From NCBI RefSeq assembly GCF_029892285.1, contig NZ_JARXVM010000008.1:62001-126000 (forward strand): a stretch of 64,000 nt of DNA, in the 5' to 3' direction. The position numbers and the translations under genes are program-made. The stretch comes from Rhizobium sp. SG_E_25_P2. GTDB lineage: Bacteria > Pseudomonadota > Alphaproteobacteria > Rhizobiales > Rhizobiaceae. Shown here piece by piece: positions 1-8,466 of this stretch; the stretch's first letter is position 1, and each line of letters begins with the position of its first letter. The notes beneath the pieces were generated by a model. It saw nothing but the letters and a program-made list of their open reading frames with translations. It had not been told where the DNA came from and searched no databases.

Positions 1-359
1 CGTGGCTCGATCATCAAGCGCTTGACCACCTGTTTCTGTCCGCCATCACGGTGGCTGAACTCAGATATGGCGTGAGCATCATGCCGCAAGGAAAGCGCAG
101 ACAGGTTTTGGAACGGCGACTGGAGGAGGAAGTCCTGCCTCTCTTTGCGGAAAGGATCTTGCCTTTCGATCTCCTCGCGTCCGCCACCTACGCATTGCTG
201 ATGTCCTCAGCGAAGAGAAGTGGACGAGCCATCTCCTTTGCAGATGGCTTGATCGCAGCGACAGCTATGTCACGCGGGTTTTCGGTCGCAACCCGCGATT
301 TGTCTCCTTACCAAGCGGCGGGTATCAACGCGATCAATCCCTGGCAGTTTTCCCCCTAA
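1..359 (+). CDS. VapC-like PIN-domain toxin, 5'-truncated by window edge
   Basis: This is the C-terminal part of a PIN-domain ribonuclease, the toxin of a VapBC-type pair. The reading frame is open from base 3, so the true start lies before the window; the GTG at 51 is only an internal valine. Conserved PIN acidic positions are visible: the glutamate in the TVAELRYG segment, the aspartate in SFADGLIAA and the aspartate in ATRDL. About 118 residues are seen out of the 130-140 usual for the family. The antitoxin should lie just upstream, outside the window. The family cleaves RNA, often tRNA; no target can be deduced here. Confidence 0.8.
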   Translation, partial: WLDHQALDHLFLSAITVAELRYGVSIMPQGKRRQVLERRLEEEVLPLFAERILPFDLLASATYALLMSSAKRSGRAISFADGLIAATAMSRGFSVATRDLSPYQAAGINAINPWQFSP

Positions 360-390
360 GAGGCGGCTCGCCATATTCCTAAAAACACAC

Positions 391-412
391 AAGGCGGCCC
401 GTAAGCCGCCTT
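391..412 (-). terminator. Rho-independent terminator of the L,D-transpeptidase gene
   Basis: An 8-bp perfect stem (AAGGCGGC at 391-398 with GCCGCCTT at 405-412) has a 6-nt loop. Read on the minus strand it is followed by a T-rich run (complement of 381-390), so it ends the transpeptidase transcript. It lies between convergent genes and may also slow the toxin transcript. Confidence 0.65.
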
Positions 413-437
413 ATGTCAATCAGATCAGTCAAATGCC

Positions 438-2348
438 TCAGCCCTGGCCGTGACGGGCCTTCCGCGTCGCGTCGAGCGCCCGGCCAAGATACATGTCGCG
501 ATCATAGACATCGTCGAAATACTCCACCACGCCATCCTTGTTCGGGAAGGCGGTGAAATAGGAGACGTAGACAGGGAATCTCTCCGGCGCCTTCACCTGG
601 TGGTTCTTGCCGGTGGCGATCTGCTTGTCGACATCAGCCACCGACATATCGAGCACCGCCGCGGCCATTTTCTTGGGATCGACCAATCGGACGCAGCCAT
701 GGCTCAGCGCACGCATGTCTCGCGCGAAAAATTTCTTCTGCGGCGTGTCATGCATGTAGATGGCGTGCGAATTGGGGAACATGATCTTCAGCTGCCCCAG
801 CGCATTGGCGCTGCCGGGCGGCTGGCGCACATCCACCGAGTCGGTCGTGTTCCAGTCGATATCGGTGGACGACATCTGCTGTCCGCCAACCGAGGTCTCG
901 TAGCCCAGTCGGTCGAGATAGCTCGGGTCTTCGCGCAGCTTCGGCAGCATTTCGTTGACGATGATCGAGCGCGGCACACCCCAATAAGGGTTGAATTCGA
1001 CGATCTCGATCTCGTCCTGGAAGAAATAGGTCTGGTTGGCCTTGGAGCCGACCACGACCTTCATGTCGAACTGCTCGCGGCCGCCATTGTAATAATAGGC
1101 CTTGAACGCCGGCTGGTTGATGAACACGAAACGGGAGCCGAGATCCTTCGGCAGCCAGCGCATCTGCTCCATCGCCACGACGAGCTTGTTGATCTTGGCG
1201 CCCTGGCTGTCGCCGCCGCTGAGCACACGGACCGTGCCGCGCCCGACCACACCGTCACCCTTCAGACCGTTTTCGGTCTGATAGGCCTTTACCAGATCGA
1301 CGATCTCGGGCGCGTAATCCGCCCCGCCCTGATAGGAGGCGAGCGTCAGGGAATGATCGAGCTTGAGCTTGTCGGAACCGCGCTGGCGGATCGCCGCCAC
1401 CACATTGGCCAGTTCGGGATTGAAGTCGCCCGGCTTGATCAAGGTCCCCGGCGCGACTTCCACCCGCGCTTCCTGCTCGCCGTCGACGGCTTTCAGCCGT
1501 GCGAGTTCGGCCTTAAGGGCCTGATACTGCGCGTTTTGTGGATTGCGGCTGACGAGATAGGCCTTGATGTCGCCCGACAACGCGACATTGGTCAACGCCG
1601 CGCCGAGATTGATCGTCTTGCGCTTGAAATCATAATAGCCCGAGATGCGGTTGGGATCGATGCGCCCGCGTTGGGCGTCCTGCACATAGGTCAGGACGGC
1701 GGCCGACAGTTCGATCTCGAACTGCATCAACTGCTTCTGCCGTACGGCGGGATCGACATCCGTGACAGCCCCATCGGGATCGGTCACGGCGTAGTCGGCG
1801 GGATCGAGGCCATCGGCGCCGGCGTCGGCCAGAGCGGCGATCGCGTCGCGCGCCTTGGCGCTCACGCCATTGGCGTCGACCCAGAGGAGTCCCTCATGCG
1901 TTGCGTAATAGGTCTCGATGGCGGTCGCCACTTCGGCGGGCGCCTTGACCTTGACGTCGGCCATGAAGGCGCGCGGCTCAGCGCTGGCGTCAAAGGCGGC
2001 GGGCGCCGACACGGTCTGGATAGAACCGGTGGCCTCCACCGGAGCGGCTGAGGCGGTCTGGCCGGCGACCGCAAATTTGGAGGCGGCGATCCAACGCAAA
2101 GCATCGGCTTTGTAGACATTGTATTTCGGCCCGGTGACCTTCGGCAACGGCTTGGCCGGCGCGGCGGGATCGGGAAATGCGCTGGTGTCGTCGTCGAGGG
2201 AGCCAGCGAAAGGCTGCTGCGAACGCTGCGCCGCCTTGTTGCCCTTGAGGAAGTCGAGCAGAGTTGCGGCGCCGGCGGGCGCAGTGCTCATCCCGATCGC
2301 GCCAGCCACGGCAAGGGCGACGATCGCTGTCGTAGTCTTCATCTTCAT
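438..2348 (-). CDS. Murein L,D-transpeptidase (YcbB/LdtD-like), secreted
   Basis: The 636-residue protein has an N-terminal signal peptide (residues 1-27, hydrophobic core then AGA/AT). It shows a region typical of large L,D-transpeptidases, a peptidoglycan-binding-like segment (AYQTENGLKGDGVVG, about residues 360-375) and a C-terminal YkuD catalytic domain. The catalytic signature SHGCVRL is present, with His550 and the nucleophile Cys552. Such enzymes make 3-3 cross-links in periplasmic peptidoglycan, which are abundant in Hyphomicrobiales with polar growth. The domain order and length match the YcbB class rather than the short LdtA class. The gene is monocistronic, with a hairpin terminator downstream and a perfect palindrome about 115 bp upstream of the ATG. 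Confidence 0.92.
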   Translation of the reverse strand: MKMKTTTAIVALAVAGAIGMSTAPAGAATLLDFLKGNKAAQRSQQPFAGSLDDDTSAFPDPAAPAKPLPKVTGPKYNVYKADALRWIAASKFAVAGQTASAAPVEATGSIQTVSAPAAFDASAEPRAFMADVKVKAPAEVATAIETYYATHEGLLWVDANGVSAKARDAIAALADAGADGLDPADYAVTDPDGAVTDVDPAVRQKQLMQFEIELSAAVLTYVQDAQRGRIDPNRISGYYDFKRKTINLGAALTNVALSGDIKAYLVSRNPQNAQYQALKAELARLKAVDGEQEARVEVAPGTLIKPGDFNPELANVVAAIRQRGSDKLKLDHSLTLASYQGGADYAPEIVDLVKAYQTENGLKGDGVVGRGTVRVLSGGDSQGAKINKLVVAMEQMRWLPKDLGSRFVFINQPAFKAYYYNGGREQFDMKVVVGSKANQTYFFQDEIEIVEFNPYWGVPRSIIVNEMLPKLREDPSYLDRLGYETSVGGQQMSSTDIDWNTTDSVDVRQPPGSANALGQLKIMFPNSHAIYMHDTPQKKFFARDMRALSHGCVRLVDPKKMAAAVLDMSVADVDKQIATGKNHQVKAPERFPVYVSYFTAFPNKDGVVEYFDDVYDRDMYLGRALDATRKARHGQG

Positions 2349-2462
2349 TTTGCTATCATTCCCGACGACGAAACGCCGTCACCCAAATCAAGTTGCCTTC
2401 AGACTAGCGGATCGCCAATCCCCTGAAAAGAAAACGGATGACGGATTGACTTCATTCATGAG

Positions 2463-2478
2463 GTCACAATTTTGTGAC
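2463..2478. promoter_or_regulatory. Perfect palindrome upstream of the L,D-transpeptidase gene
   Basis: GTCACAATTTTGTGAC has two 7-bp arms around a 2-bp centre and lies 115 bp upstream of the transpeptidase start, in the 294-bp gap before the ArsR gene. Its size and position fit a binding site for a dimeric regulator. The regulator is unknown. Confidence 0.45.
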
Positions 2479-2642
2479 GCGTTTTGGGCAAGCCCGATTT
2501 CGAGCATCCACAACACACTGATAACCTTAATTTATTGTTAAGGCGCAAACCGGGTTGCCGAATGATCTACGCCAAAGCGGCGCCAAACGCCGCAGAGTTT
2601 GTTTTGGGATGCTGTGGCGAAAATGGCGCAGAAAACACGCCT

Positions 2643-2990
2643 TTACTTGTGGATCTTCAGCGTTTCCAGCGCCTTCTGACAGATATCTGGGCTGCGGCCA
2701 CAGCAATCCTGCATGAGGAAGCCCAGCAATTCGCCCATGGCGGGTATTTCAGCAAAGTAGCGGATGTTGCGCCCTTCCCGCTGAGGGCGGATAAGATGGG
2801 CCGCAGACAGCATCGTCAGATGTTGCGACAAAGTGTTGGGCCTGAGTTCGAGCGCCACCGCGATTTCGCCGGCGTTGAGTCCCTCGCCGCCGGCCGTGAC
2901 AAGCAGGCGAAAAATATCGAGACGGCCGGCATGTGACAATGCCGTCAGCTTGCTCAAAACCGGTTGCTTATCAGTCTCGATCTCGTCCAT
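2643..2990 (-). CDS. ArsR-family winged-helix repressor
   Basis: This 115-residue helix-turn-helix protein (from the ATG at 2990) has the ArsR/SmtB fold: the segment LSHAGRLDIFRLLVTAGGEG, the recognition region LRPNTLSQHLTMLSAAHLI and the wing REGRNIRYFAEI. Its C-terminus carries CC and C residues (QDCCGRSPDIC) that could bind a metal or act as redox thiols, but the classical ELCV metal motif is absent from helix 3. An upstream ATG at 3056 would add 22 residues outside the family fold, so the internal start is preferred, though neither has a strong Shine-Dalgarno sequence. The inducer and targets are unknown. A weak GC hairpin (2577-2593) follows the stop. Confidence 0.82.
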   Translation of the reverse strand: MDEIETDKQPVLSKLTALSHAGRLDIFRLLVTAGGEGLNAGEIAVALELRPNTLSQHLTMLSAAHLIRPQREGRNIRYFAEIPAMGELLGFLMQDCCGRSPDICQKALETLKIHK

Positions 2991-3175
2991 CGCCGCTCGG
3001 CTCTTGGTCGCCGCCCTTGCTTCAGGGCATATAGGGAGCCATGGCCGCGCTTGCACGTAAATTCTTGCGGCGAGCGAACAGAGCGTCGCCTGCTTGCGTT
3101 AGATTGGCCTCTTCCCTTCTATCGACCGGGGGACTAGACAGACATTACTTGACTCTAATCCGAAGGAATTAATCC

Positions 3176-4564
3176 ATGCCGACACGCATCGAAACCGACA
3201 CTTTCGGCCCCATCGAGGTGGAGGACGACCGTCTCTGGGGCGCGCAGGCGCAACGCTCGCTCGGAAATTTCCGCATCGGCTGGGAAAAACAGCCGGTCTC
3301 CATCGTTAAGGCGCTCGGCGTGGTCAAACAAGCGGCGGCCCGCGCCAATACAAAGCTCGGCCAGCTCGATTCCGCCCTCGCTGACGCCATCGTGACCGCC
3401 GCACAGGAAGTCATCGACGGCAAGCTCAACGATCATTTCCCGCTGGTGGTCTGGCAGACAGGTTCCGGCACCCAGTCCAACATGAACGCCAACGAAGTCA
3501 TCTCCAACCGCGCGATTGAAATGCTCGGCGGCGTCAAGGGCTCCAAGAAGCCGGTTCATCCCAATGACCACGTCAATATGAGCCAGTCGTCCAACGACAC
3601 CTATCCCACGGCGATGCATATCGCCTGCGCGGTCGAGATCGCCCATCACCTGATCCCCGCCCTCACCCATCTGCACAAGGCGTTGGAGGCCAAGTCCAAG
3701 GAATTCGACCACATCATCAAGATCGGCCGCACCCATACCCAGGATGCGACGCCGCTGACGCTCGGCCAGGAATTTGGCGGCTATGCGGCCCAGGTTCATT
3801 CCGCCATCAAGCGGATCGGCGACACGATGGGCGGGCTGTTGCAACTCGCCCAGGGCGGCACCGCTGTCGGCACGGGTCTGAACGCGCCCGTCGGATTTGC
3901 GGAACTGGTGGCGGAAGAAATCGCCGGCATCACCGGCATGCCCTTCGTCACCGCGCCCAACAAATTCGAGGCCCTTGCCGCCCATGACGCCATGGTGTTT
4001 TCGCATGGCGCGATCAACGCCGCCGCCGCCGCTTTGTTCAAGATCGCCAACGACATCCGCTTTTTGGGTTCAGGCCCGCGCGCCGGCCTCGGCGAACTGG
4101 CGCTGCCGGAAAACGAACCGGGCTCCTCGATCATGCCGGGTAAGGTCAATCCGACCCAGTGCGAGGCGCTGACCCAGGTTTGCGCCCACATCTTCGGCAA
4201 CAACGCCGCGATCACCTTTGCCGGCAGCCAGGGCCATTTCGAGCTGAATGTCTACAATCCCGTCATGGCCTATAACTTCCTGCAATCGGTGCAGCTGCTC
4301 GGCGACGCGGCCCTCTCCTTCACCGACAATTGCGTGGTCGGCATCACCGCGCGCGAGGACAATATCCGCCAGGGCGTCGAACGCTCGCTGATGCTGGTGA
4401 CCGCGCTCGCCCCCGTCATCGGCTACGACGCCGCCGCCAAGATCGCCAAGACCGCGCACAAGAACGGCACGACCTTGAAAGAGGAGGCCCTGGCCACCGG
4501 CCTGGTGACGGAAGCGCAATATGACGAGGTGGTTCGGCCGGAGAAAATGGTGGGGCCGGGCTGA
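3176..4564 (+). CDS. fumC: Fumarate hydratase, class II
   Basis: This is the iron-independent fumarase of the TCA cycle, converting fumarate to L-malate in the cytoplasm as a homotetramer. The 462-residue length is typical. The fumarase/aspartase signature [10 protein letters not shown] starts at residue 316, placing the catalytic loop serine at Ser318 as in the E. coli enzyme. The substrate-binding segments [14 protein letters not shown] and [10 protein letters not shown] are also intact. A Shine-Dalgarno-like GAAGGA lies before the ATG. The window also carries an Fe-S class I fumarase, so the organism has both forms. The gene runs convergently towards the ParE-like toxin gene. Confidence 0.97.
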   Translation: MPTRIETDTFGPIEVEDDRLWGAQAQRSLGNFRIGWEKQPVSIVKALGVVKQAAARANTKLGQLDSALADAIVTAAQEVIDGKLNDHFPLVVWQTGSGTQSNMNANEVISNRAIEMLGGVKGSKKPVHPNDHVNMSQSSNDTYPTAMHIACAVEIAHHLIPALTHLHKALEAKSKEFDHIIKIGRTHTQDATPLTLGQEFGGYAAQVHSAIKRIGDTMGGLLQLAQGGTAVGTGLNAPVGFAELVAEEIAGITGMPFVTAPNKFEALAAHDAMVFSHGAINAAAAALFKIANDIRFLGSGPRAGLGELALPENEPGSSIMPGKVNPTQCEALTQVCAHIFGNNAAITFAGSQGHFELNVYNPVMAYNFLQSVQLLGDAALSFTDNCVVGITAREDNIRQGVERSLMLVTALAPVIGYDAAAKIAKTAHKNGTTLKEEALATGLVTEAQYDEVVRPEKMVGPG

Positions 4565-4585
4565 GTATAATACAGTGCGCGACGT

Positions 4586-4873
4586 TCAAAGCCGATTCTG
4601 AACGTCGCGGCCGCCGTAGACGATGGACGCGACGAATATCTCGTCGTCCCGAGGCTCATACAGAATGATGTAGTCGCCGACGGTAAGAAAACGCGTCTTC
4701 TCCCCCAACTCAGCTTTCTGCGGTCCGATGTGTGGATGGTCGCTGGCGAGCTTCATCTTCGCGAACAGCCTCAGGATGAGCTTGTCGGCTGCGGCCTCGT
4801 TATGAACGGCAATGGAAAGCCATATCTCTCGTAGATCGTCTTCGGCCTTGGGGCTTAAGACGACGTCAGGCAT
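4586..4873 (-). CDS. ParE/RelE-superfamily toxin
   Basis: The 95-residue protein has the compact ParE/RelE fold. Recognisable parts are an N-terminal beta strand followed by AEDDLREIWLSIA, the central helices, and the C-terminal strands containing RFLTVGDYIILYEP and VASIVYGGRDV. ParE members poison DNA gyrase while RelE members cut mRNA; the sequence looks closer to ParE. The start overlaps the end of the upstream antitoxin gene by 8 bp, the usual coupling in these modules. The unit sits alone between fumC and the GMC oxidoreductase gene. Confidence 0.88.
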   Translation of the reverse strand: MPDVVLSPKAEDDLREIWLSIAVHNEAAADKLILRLFAKMKLASDHPHIGPQKAELGEKTRFLTVGDYIILYEPRDDEIFVASIVYGGRDVQNRL

Positions 4874-5135
4874 CTCGCTGGCGCTCAGCTTTCAACGAAG
4901 CAAGAAACTCATGCGGATCAACTTTCCGCCCTGGCCCGCTTGCCACACCTTCTTCATAGGCTATGCGCAACCGGTCTAGAAATTGGCCGCGCCGGCGTTC
5001 AGACCACATTTCAAGAGCAGCCTCGATGACAACTTCGGGCGAAGAATAGTCGCCAGAAGCGACTGCACGACTGATATCATCGGCAACGGCCTCCGGTAAG
5101 GAAATTGTCAGTTCTCTGCCAGCTTTTGCGGTCAT
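4866..5135 (-). CDS. ParD-like ribbon-helix-helix antitoxin
   Basis: The 89-residue antitoxin has an N-terminal ribbon-helix-helix DNA-binding segment ([19 protein letters not shown] then [13 protein letters not shown]). Its charged C-terminal half should wrap the toxin. It is the first gene of the pair, its 3' end overlaps the toxin start, and it is expected to repress its own promoter with the toxin as co-repressor. The family is inferred from size, fold pattern and partner. Confidence 0.87.
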   Translation of the reverse strand: MTAKAGRELTISLPEAVADDISRAVASGDYSSPEVVIEAALEMWSERRRGQFLDRLRIAYEEGVASGPGRKVDPHEFLASLKAERQRDA

Positions 5136-5209
5136 GCCGCAAGCGTAACAGACATGGGGCGGTTACTCAATCGACGCGCAAGTTGGAATGCGGACAATGA
5201 AAAGATCCG

Positions 5210-6838
5210 CTACGCCGCCGCCTCCATCCGCGCATCCTCGAGCGCCATCTGTGCACCCTTCTCCGCCACCATCATCGTCGGCGCATTGATGTTGCCGGCG
5301 GTGACGTTGGGGAAGATCGAGGCGTCGATGACGCGCAGGCCCGGCACGCCATGCACGCGCAGCCGCGCATCGACCACCGAAGTCTCCGCGTCCGGTCCCA
5401 TCATGCATGTGCCGCAGAGATGGTAGATCGAGCCGGAATTGGCGCGGAAATAGTCGAGAAGCGCTTCGTCGCTCTCCGCCTGCGAGCCCGGTGAAATCTC
5501 GCCCTCGGTCAGGGAGGCAATCGTCGGGGCCGAGGCGATGCGGCGCACCAGGCGGCTGCCCTCGATCACCTCGTCGAGATCGCGCTCCGTGGTCAGGTAA
5601 TGCGGCATGATCTTCGGGCTAGCGTGGCTGTCCGGCGAGGAAATCATGATCTCGCCGCGGCTGGTCGGCCGGCAGGAATTGAAGGCGATGAGATAGCCGG
5701 AATAGGGCTCGGGCGTGAGACCCGATTTCGGCGTGTTGGGAATGCGATAGGAGAGCGGGTTAAAGTAGAGCTGAATGTTCGGCCGGGTCTCCTCGGGCCG
5801 TCCGCGAAAGAAGCCGCCAGCCTGATTGACGCTCATCGAGAACGGGCCTCTCCCCGTCAGCACGTAGCGCAGGCCCATGAGCATGCGATGATGGAATTTC
5901 GAGAAGGTGTCGTTCAGCGTCGGGATCTTCGCCTTGTAGTAAAAGCTGGCGCAGAGATGGTCCTGCAGGTTCCGCCCCACCGCCGGCAAATGCTTGCGAA
6001 CTGCGACGCCCGCCTTCTTCAGAACGTCGCCGTCGCCAAGTCCGGAACGCTGGAGAATAGCCGGGCTGCCGACCGCGCCGGCGGCGACGATCACTTCCCG
6101 TCGCGCCGAGAATGTCAGTCTCTCGCCATTGCGGGTCGCTTCGACGCCAACTGCGCGACCGCTGGCGTCAAAGGCCAATCGCTCGACATGCACGAAGCGT
6201 TCGACTGTGAGATTGGGCCGCGACAGGATCGGCTTCAAATATTCAGCGCTGGAATGCGAGCGACGGCCGCGTCGCGTATTGATGTCATAGACGCCGCCGC
6301 CCTCGATCGTTTCGCCGTTGAAATCGTGATTGACCGGCAATTGCAATTCACCGCAGGCATCGAGGAAGGCGTTGGTGATCGGATGCGTCATGCCCCGCAT
6401 CGGCGTGACATGGATGGGACCCTTGTCGCCATGCCAGTCGCTGGCGCCATCGGCATGAGTTTCCAACTTTTTGAACACCGGCAACACGTCCTGATAGGAC
6501 CAGCCAGGATTGCCGGCGGCGGCCCAGTCGTCGAAGTCGGAGGCTGCGCCGCGCACATAGACCATGGCGTTGATCGAACCAGAGCCGCCCTGAACCTTGC
6601 CGCGCGGCACATAGACCCGGCGACCGCCGAGCTCGGCCTCCGGCTCGGAATAGTACATCCAGTTGACCTTCGGGTTGTAGTAGCTCATCGCGTAGCCGAT
6701 GGGGATCTTAAACCAGAAAGAATTGTCCTTGCCACCGGCCTCGATCAGCAGCACGCGATAGCGTCCGTCCTCGGTCAGCCTGTTGGCGAGGATGCAGCCG
6801 GCGGAGCCCGCGCCGACGATCACATAGTCATAGGTCAT
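5210..6838 (-). CDS. GMC-family FAD-dependent alcohol dehydrogenase
   Basis: The 542-residue flavoprotein belongs to the glucose-methanol-choline family. The FAD-binding glycine motif is GAGSAG at residues 9-14. The GMC signatures around [13 protein letters not shown] and the [15 protein letters not shown] segment are present, as are the C-terminal active-site histidine (YHLCGT) and asparagine (GNINAPT). It resembles choline dehydrogenase and other primary-alcohol dehydrogenases; the substrate cannot be fixed. It follows the aldehyde dehydrogenase gene with an 8-bp gap, so the two probably form one oxidation pathway from an alcohol through an aldehyde to an acid. Confidence 0.9.
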   Translation of the reverse strand: MTYDYVIVGAGSAGCILANRLTEDGRYRVLLIEAGGKDNSFWFKIPIGYAMSYYNPKVNWMYYSEPEAELGGRRVYVPRGKVQGGSGSINAMVYVRGAASDFDDWAAAGNPGWSYQDVLPVFKKLETHADGASDWHGDKGPIHVTPMRGMTHPITNAFLDACGELQLPVNHDFNGETIEGGGVYDINTRRGRRSHSSAEYLKPILSRPNLTVERFVHVERLAFDASGRAVGVEATRNGERLTFSARREVIVAAGAVGSPAILQRSGLGDGDVLKKAGVAVRKHLPAVGRNLQDHLCASFYYKAKIPTLNDTFSKFHHRMLMGLRYVLTGRGPFSMSVNQAGGFFRGRPEETRPNIQLYFNPLSYRIPNTPKSGLTPEPYSGYLIAFNSCRPTSRGEIMISSPDSHASPKIMPHYLTTERDLDEVIEGSRLVRRIASAPTIASLTEGEISPGSQAESDEALLDYFRANSGSIYHLCGTCMMGPDAETSVVDARLRVHGVPGLRVIDASIFPNVTAGNINAPTMMVAEKGAQMALEDARMEAAA

Positions 6839-6846
6839 GGCGGCGC

Positions 6847-8268
6847 TCAGTGCTTGAGGATGACAAGGCGGGTCTGGGTGAATTCCAGCATGCCGTGCTT
6901 GCCGTCGTCGCCGCCGAGGCCGGAGCGCTTCCAGCCGGCATGATAGCCCTGATAGGGTTCGCCCGGGAAGCGGTTGACATAGAGCTCACCGGCTTCCACC
7001 ACATCGGAGGCTCGCATGATGTTGCGATAATTATCGGTCATCAGCACCGACGCGAGGCCATATTGGTGGTCGCTCATCAGCCGGAGCGCCTCATCAAACG
7101 ACGAATAGGCGATGACCGGCAGCACCGGCCCGAAAATCTCCTCGCGCACCACTTCCATCTCATGACGGCAGTTCACCAGCAGCGTCGGCGGGTAGAAAAA
7201 GCCCTCGCCTTCGGGAAGATAACCGCCCGCCGCGACGGTCGCGCCCTCCTGCGTAGCGCGTTCGACCATGGCGTGGACGCGGTTGCGCGACGCCGCCGTC
7301 TGCAGCGGGCCGACCTTGGCCGGATCGACGGACCGGTCGCCGAATTGCCGCGCCTTGAAGGCTGCCGTCAGTTTTTCCACCAGCGCGTCATGCACGCTTT
7401 CATGCACATAGACCCGTTCCGCCGAAGTGCACACCTGGCCGCAATGATAACTTTTCGCGCCGATCAACAGGGCGGCGACCTGGTCGAGATCAGTGTCGGG
7501 CTCTACCACCACCGGCGTCTTGCCGCCGAGCTCCAGCGAGGGCTTGGCGATATTGACCTTGCAGTAGTCGAGCACCGCCTGCCCGGCCGTCACACTGCCG
7601 GTCAGGGTGATCATGCCCACCTGCCGCTGGGTGCACATCACCCGGGCGACGTCGTGATCCATGGTAAGCACATTGAGGAGCCCGGACGGCAGGCCCGCTT
7701 CCTCGGCGCAAGCAGCCAGCGCAAAGGCCGAAGTCGGCGTCGAATTCGACGGGCGGACCACCACGGCATTGCCGGCGATCAGCGCCGGCGCAACCTTGCG
7801 CACGAAAGTGTAGACCGGGAAATTGAAGGGGATCAGGCAGGCGGCGACGCCGATCGGCACGCGCTTCAGAAGCAGCGTCTCGTTGCGGCTGTCGCTTTCG
7901 ATCACTTCGCCCTCGATGCGCCGCGCCCATTCGGCGTGATAGCGCATGAGATCGACGCCATAGCCGGTTTCCGCGCGCGCATCGGCGAAGCTCTTGCCGC
8001 TCTCGGCGGCGAGCGCTGCGGCAATGCGGTCGGCGTTGCGCTCGATCGCGTCGGCGAAGCGACGCAGCACATCGCCTCGCTCAATGGCGGGACGCGCGCC
8101 CCATTCCTTCTGCGCGTCGGCCGCAAGTTCGACGGCCGTCACCGCCTCCTCGGGAGATGCGGCCGGCACGCGACAATACACCCCGCCGGTCGCCGGATTG
8201 ACGACGTCGATCATGCGGTCGGAACGCGAGGCGGCAAAACGCCCGCCAATGAAAATCTGGTGGTCCAT
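6847..8268 (-). CDS. NAD(P)-dependent aldehyde dehydrogenase, AldA-like
   Basis: The 473-residue enzyme oxidises an aldehyde to a carboxylate. It shows the Rossmann segment, the general-base glutamate in LELGGK and the catalytic cysteine in CGQVCTSAERV. Its C-terminal block (GYHAGWKRSGLGG then DGKHGMLEF) closely resembles lactaldehyde/glycolaldehyde dehydrogenase AldA. The ATG at 8268 is preferred over an upstream GTG at 8295 because residues before it lie outside the fold and a GGGA sits upstream. It is the first gene of a two-gene operon with the GMC dehydrogenase. A LysR-type inverted repeat lies about 100 bp upstream. Confidence 0.92.
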   Translation of the reverse strand: MDHQIFIGGRFAASRSDRMIDVVNPATGGVYCRVPAASPEEAVTAVELAADAQKEWGARPAIERGDVLRRFADAIERNADRIAAALAAESGKSFADARAETGYGVDLMRYHAEWARRIEGEVIESDSRNETLLLKRVPIGVAACLIPFNFPVYTFVRKVAPALIAGNAVVVRPSNSTPTSAFALAACAEEAGLPSGLLNVLTMDHDVARVMCTQRQVGMITLTGSVTAGQAVLDYCKVNIAKPSLELGGKTPVVVEPDTDLDQVAALLIGAKSYHCGQVCTSAERVYVHESVHDALVEKLTAAFKARQFGDRSVDPAKVGPLQTAASRNRVHAMVERATQEGATVAAGGYLPEGEGFFYPPTLLVNCRHEMEVVREEIFGPVLPVIAYSSFDEALRLMSDHQYGLASVLMTDNYRNIMRASDVVEAGELYVNRFPGEPYQGYHAGWKRSGLGGDDGKHGMLEFTQTRLVILKH

Positions 8269-8368
8269 GGCCTTGAATCCCGATGCAAGAAACACGCCTG
8301 AAGCGGCTGTTATTTCTCAGGAAAATCCGACTGGGAACAAAGCGCAAGCGAGGAGTTGTCGGGCTAAC

Positions 8369-8385
8369 CATTCCAAAAAGGAATG
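8369..8385. promoter_or_regulatory. Inverted repeat upstream of the ALDH-GMC operon
   Basis: CATTCCAAAAAGGAATG has 6-bp perfect arms and a 5-bp centre. Its core ATTCC-N5-GGAAT satisfies the T-N11-A rule of LysR-type operators. It lies about 100 bp upstream of the aldehyde dehydrogenase ATG. A LysR gene occurs about 2.1 kb away (10485-11396), beyond the chemoreceptor gene; linking the two is inference. Confidence 0.45.
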
Positions 8386-8419
8386 CTTGTATTGCCCATT
8401 GCCTTAGACAGACAAAAAA

Positions 8420-8442
8420 GGCGCCGCGATTGTCGCGGCGCC
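8420..8442 (-). terminator. Rho-independent terminator of the chemoreceptor gene
   Basis: A 10-bp perfect GC-rich stem (GGCGCCGCGA at 8420-8429 with TCGCGGCGCC at 8433-8442) has a 3-nt loop. On the minus strand it is followed by six T residues. It lies directly after the stop of the chemoreceptor gene. Confidence 0.85.
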
Positions 8443-8466
8443 GGGTTTAGGAGCATGTCGTCAAGC

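Noticed and set aside
450-2051. A 533-residue plus-strand frame opposite the L,D-transpeptidase gene
   Set aside because: No domain and no ribosome-binding site; explained by the real gene on the other strand.
2577-2593. Hairpin GCGGCG-CCAAA-CGCCGC after the ArsR gene
   Set aside because: Six-base stem without a T run on the minus strand; too weak to call a terminator.
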